DNA of 5,189 nucleotides from JANXVY01 sp031365425 (lineage in GTDB: Bacteria > Pseudomonadota > Alphaproteobacteria > Rhizobiales > Hyphomicrobiaceae). How positions within the stretch are numbered: position 1 is the first letter of the stretch; every line of letters begins with the position of its first letter. Positions 5,158-5,189 of the stretch are shown piece after piece. The stretch is from positions 1-5,189 of the forward strand of contig JANLYB010000140.1 in the NCBI GenBank assembly GCA_031365425.1, in the 5' to 3' direction. A program made the position numbers and the translations under genes. The notes beneath the pieces are model-generated. The model was not told where the DNA came from. It saw nothing but the letters and a program-made list of their open reading frames with translations, and searched no databases.

Positions 5158-5189
5158 TACGGTCGCAACAGACTCTGGCACTGCGGTTC

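Larger units (their letters stand above)
4899..5189 (+). ncRNA. Predicted rRNA operon leader, running off the right edge
   Basis: This stretch has no credible gene and reads like the long 5' leader upstream of 16S in sphingomonads. It holds a boxA (5077-5089) and stem-loops with arms 4963-4968/4987-4992, 5007-5014/5021-5028 (containing two G-U pairs) and 5142-5147/5152-5157. The 16S sequence itself is not reached, so the call rests on boxA, the promoter, the hairpins and general resemblance. The upstream end is the inferred transcription start. Confidence 0.6.

Noticed and set aside
4797..5168. A 123-codon minus-strand frame and a 71-codon plus-strand frame (4878-5093) in the predicted rRNA leader
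   Set aside because: The sequence carries boxA and RNA hairpins; the translations look random and lack good ribosome sites.
1..5189. CRISPR array, insertion sequence or tRNA
   Set aside because: No regularly spaced repeats, transposase frames, terminal inverted repeats or cloverleaf-like sequences were found on either strand.

Overview
The window looks like a chromosomal segment of a high-GC alphaproteobacterium, most likely a sphingomonad. The grounds are codon use, the style of the proteins, and a right-hand end that reads like the leader of a sphingomonad rRNA operon: a TTGACA promoter, a near-perfect boxA and a GNRA-capped hairpin. The assignment rests on recognition from memory, not on a database search. 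There are six protein genes and no tRNA or mobile element. The 16S gene itself would lie just beyond the right edge.

Layout. Positions 1-2288 (minus strand) hold a phosphonate/phosphite-type ABC importer transcribed in the order phnD (periplasmic binding protein), phnE (permease), phnC (ATPase, cut by the left edge). The genes are tightly packed, with 8 nt between phnD and phnE and a 4-nt ATGA overlap between phnE and phnC. A 141-bp divergent intergenic region (2289-2429) separates phnD from a plus-strand gene at 2430-3317. That gene encodes a calcineurin-like phosphoesterase-family protein with a degenerate metal site. Its 3' end overlaps, tail to tail by 33 bp, the end of a minus-strand gene for an Asp-box (BNR) beta-propeller (3285-4385). 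The propeller gene lies directly downstream of a small MoaD/ThiS-like ubiquitin-fold gene ending in Gly-Gly (4388-4657), and the two form one operon.

The rightmost 530 bp (4658-5189) have no convincing coding sequence. The first part (4658-4863) carries a perfect DnaA-box match, an AT-rich palindrome and two hairpins. The rest is interpreted as the rRNA promoter and leader.

Function. phnDEC would import a phosphonate, phosphite or related oxyanion. No C-P lyase, phosphonatase or phosphite dehydrogenase is visible, so the substrate cannot be fixed from this window. The divergent phosphoesterase-like gene may share regulation with the importer, but that is inference. The most intriguing unit is the propeller plus MoaD-like pair. 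I recognise it as a recurring but functionally undescribed partnership. Its Gly-Gly tail is exposed at the natural C-terminus, and the Gly-Gly codons also form the ribosome-binding site of the propeller gene.
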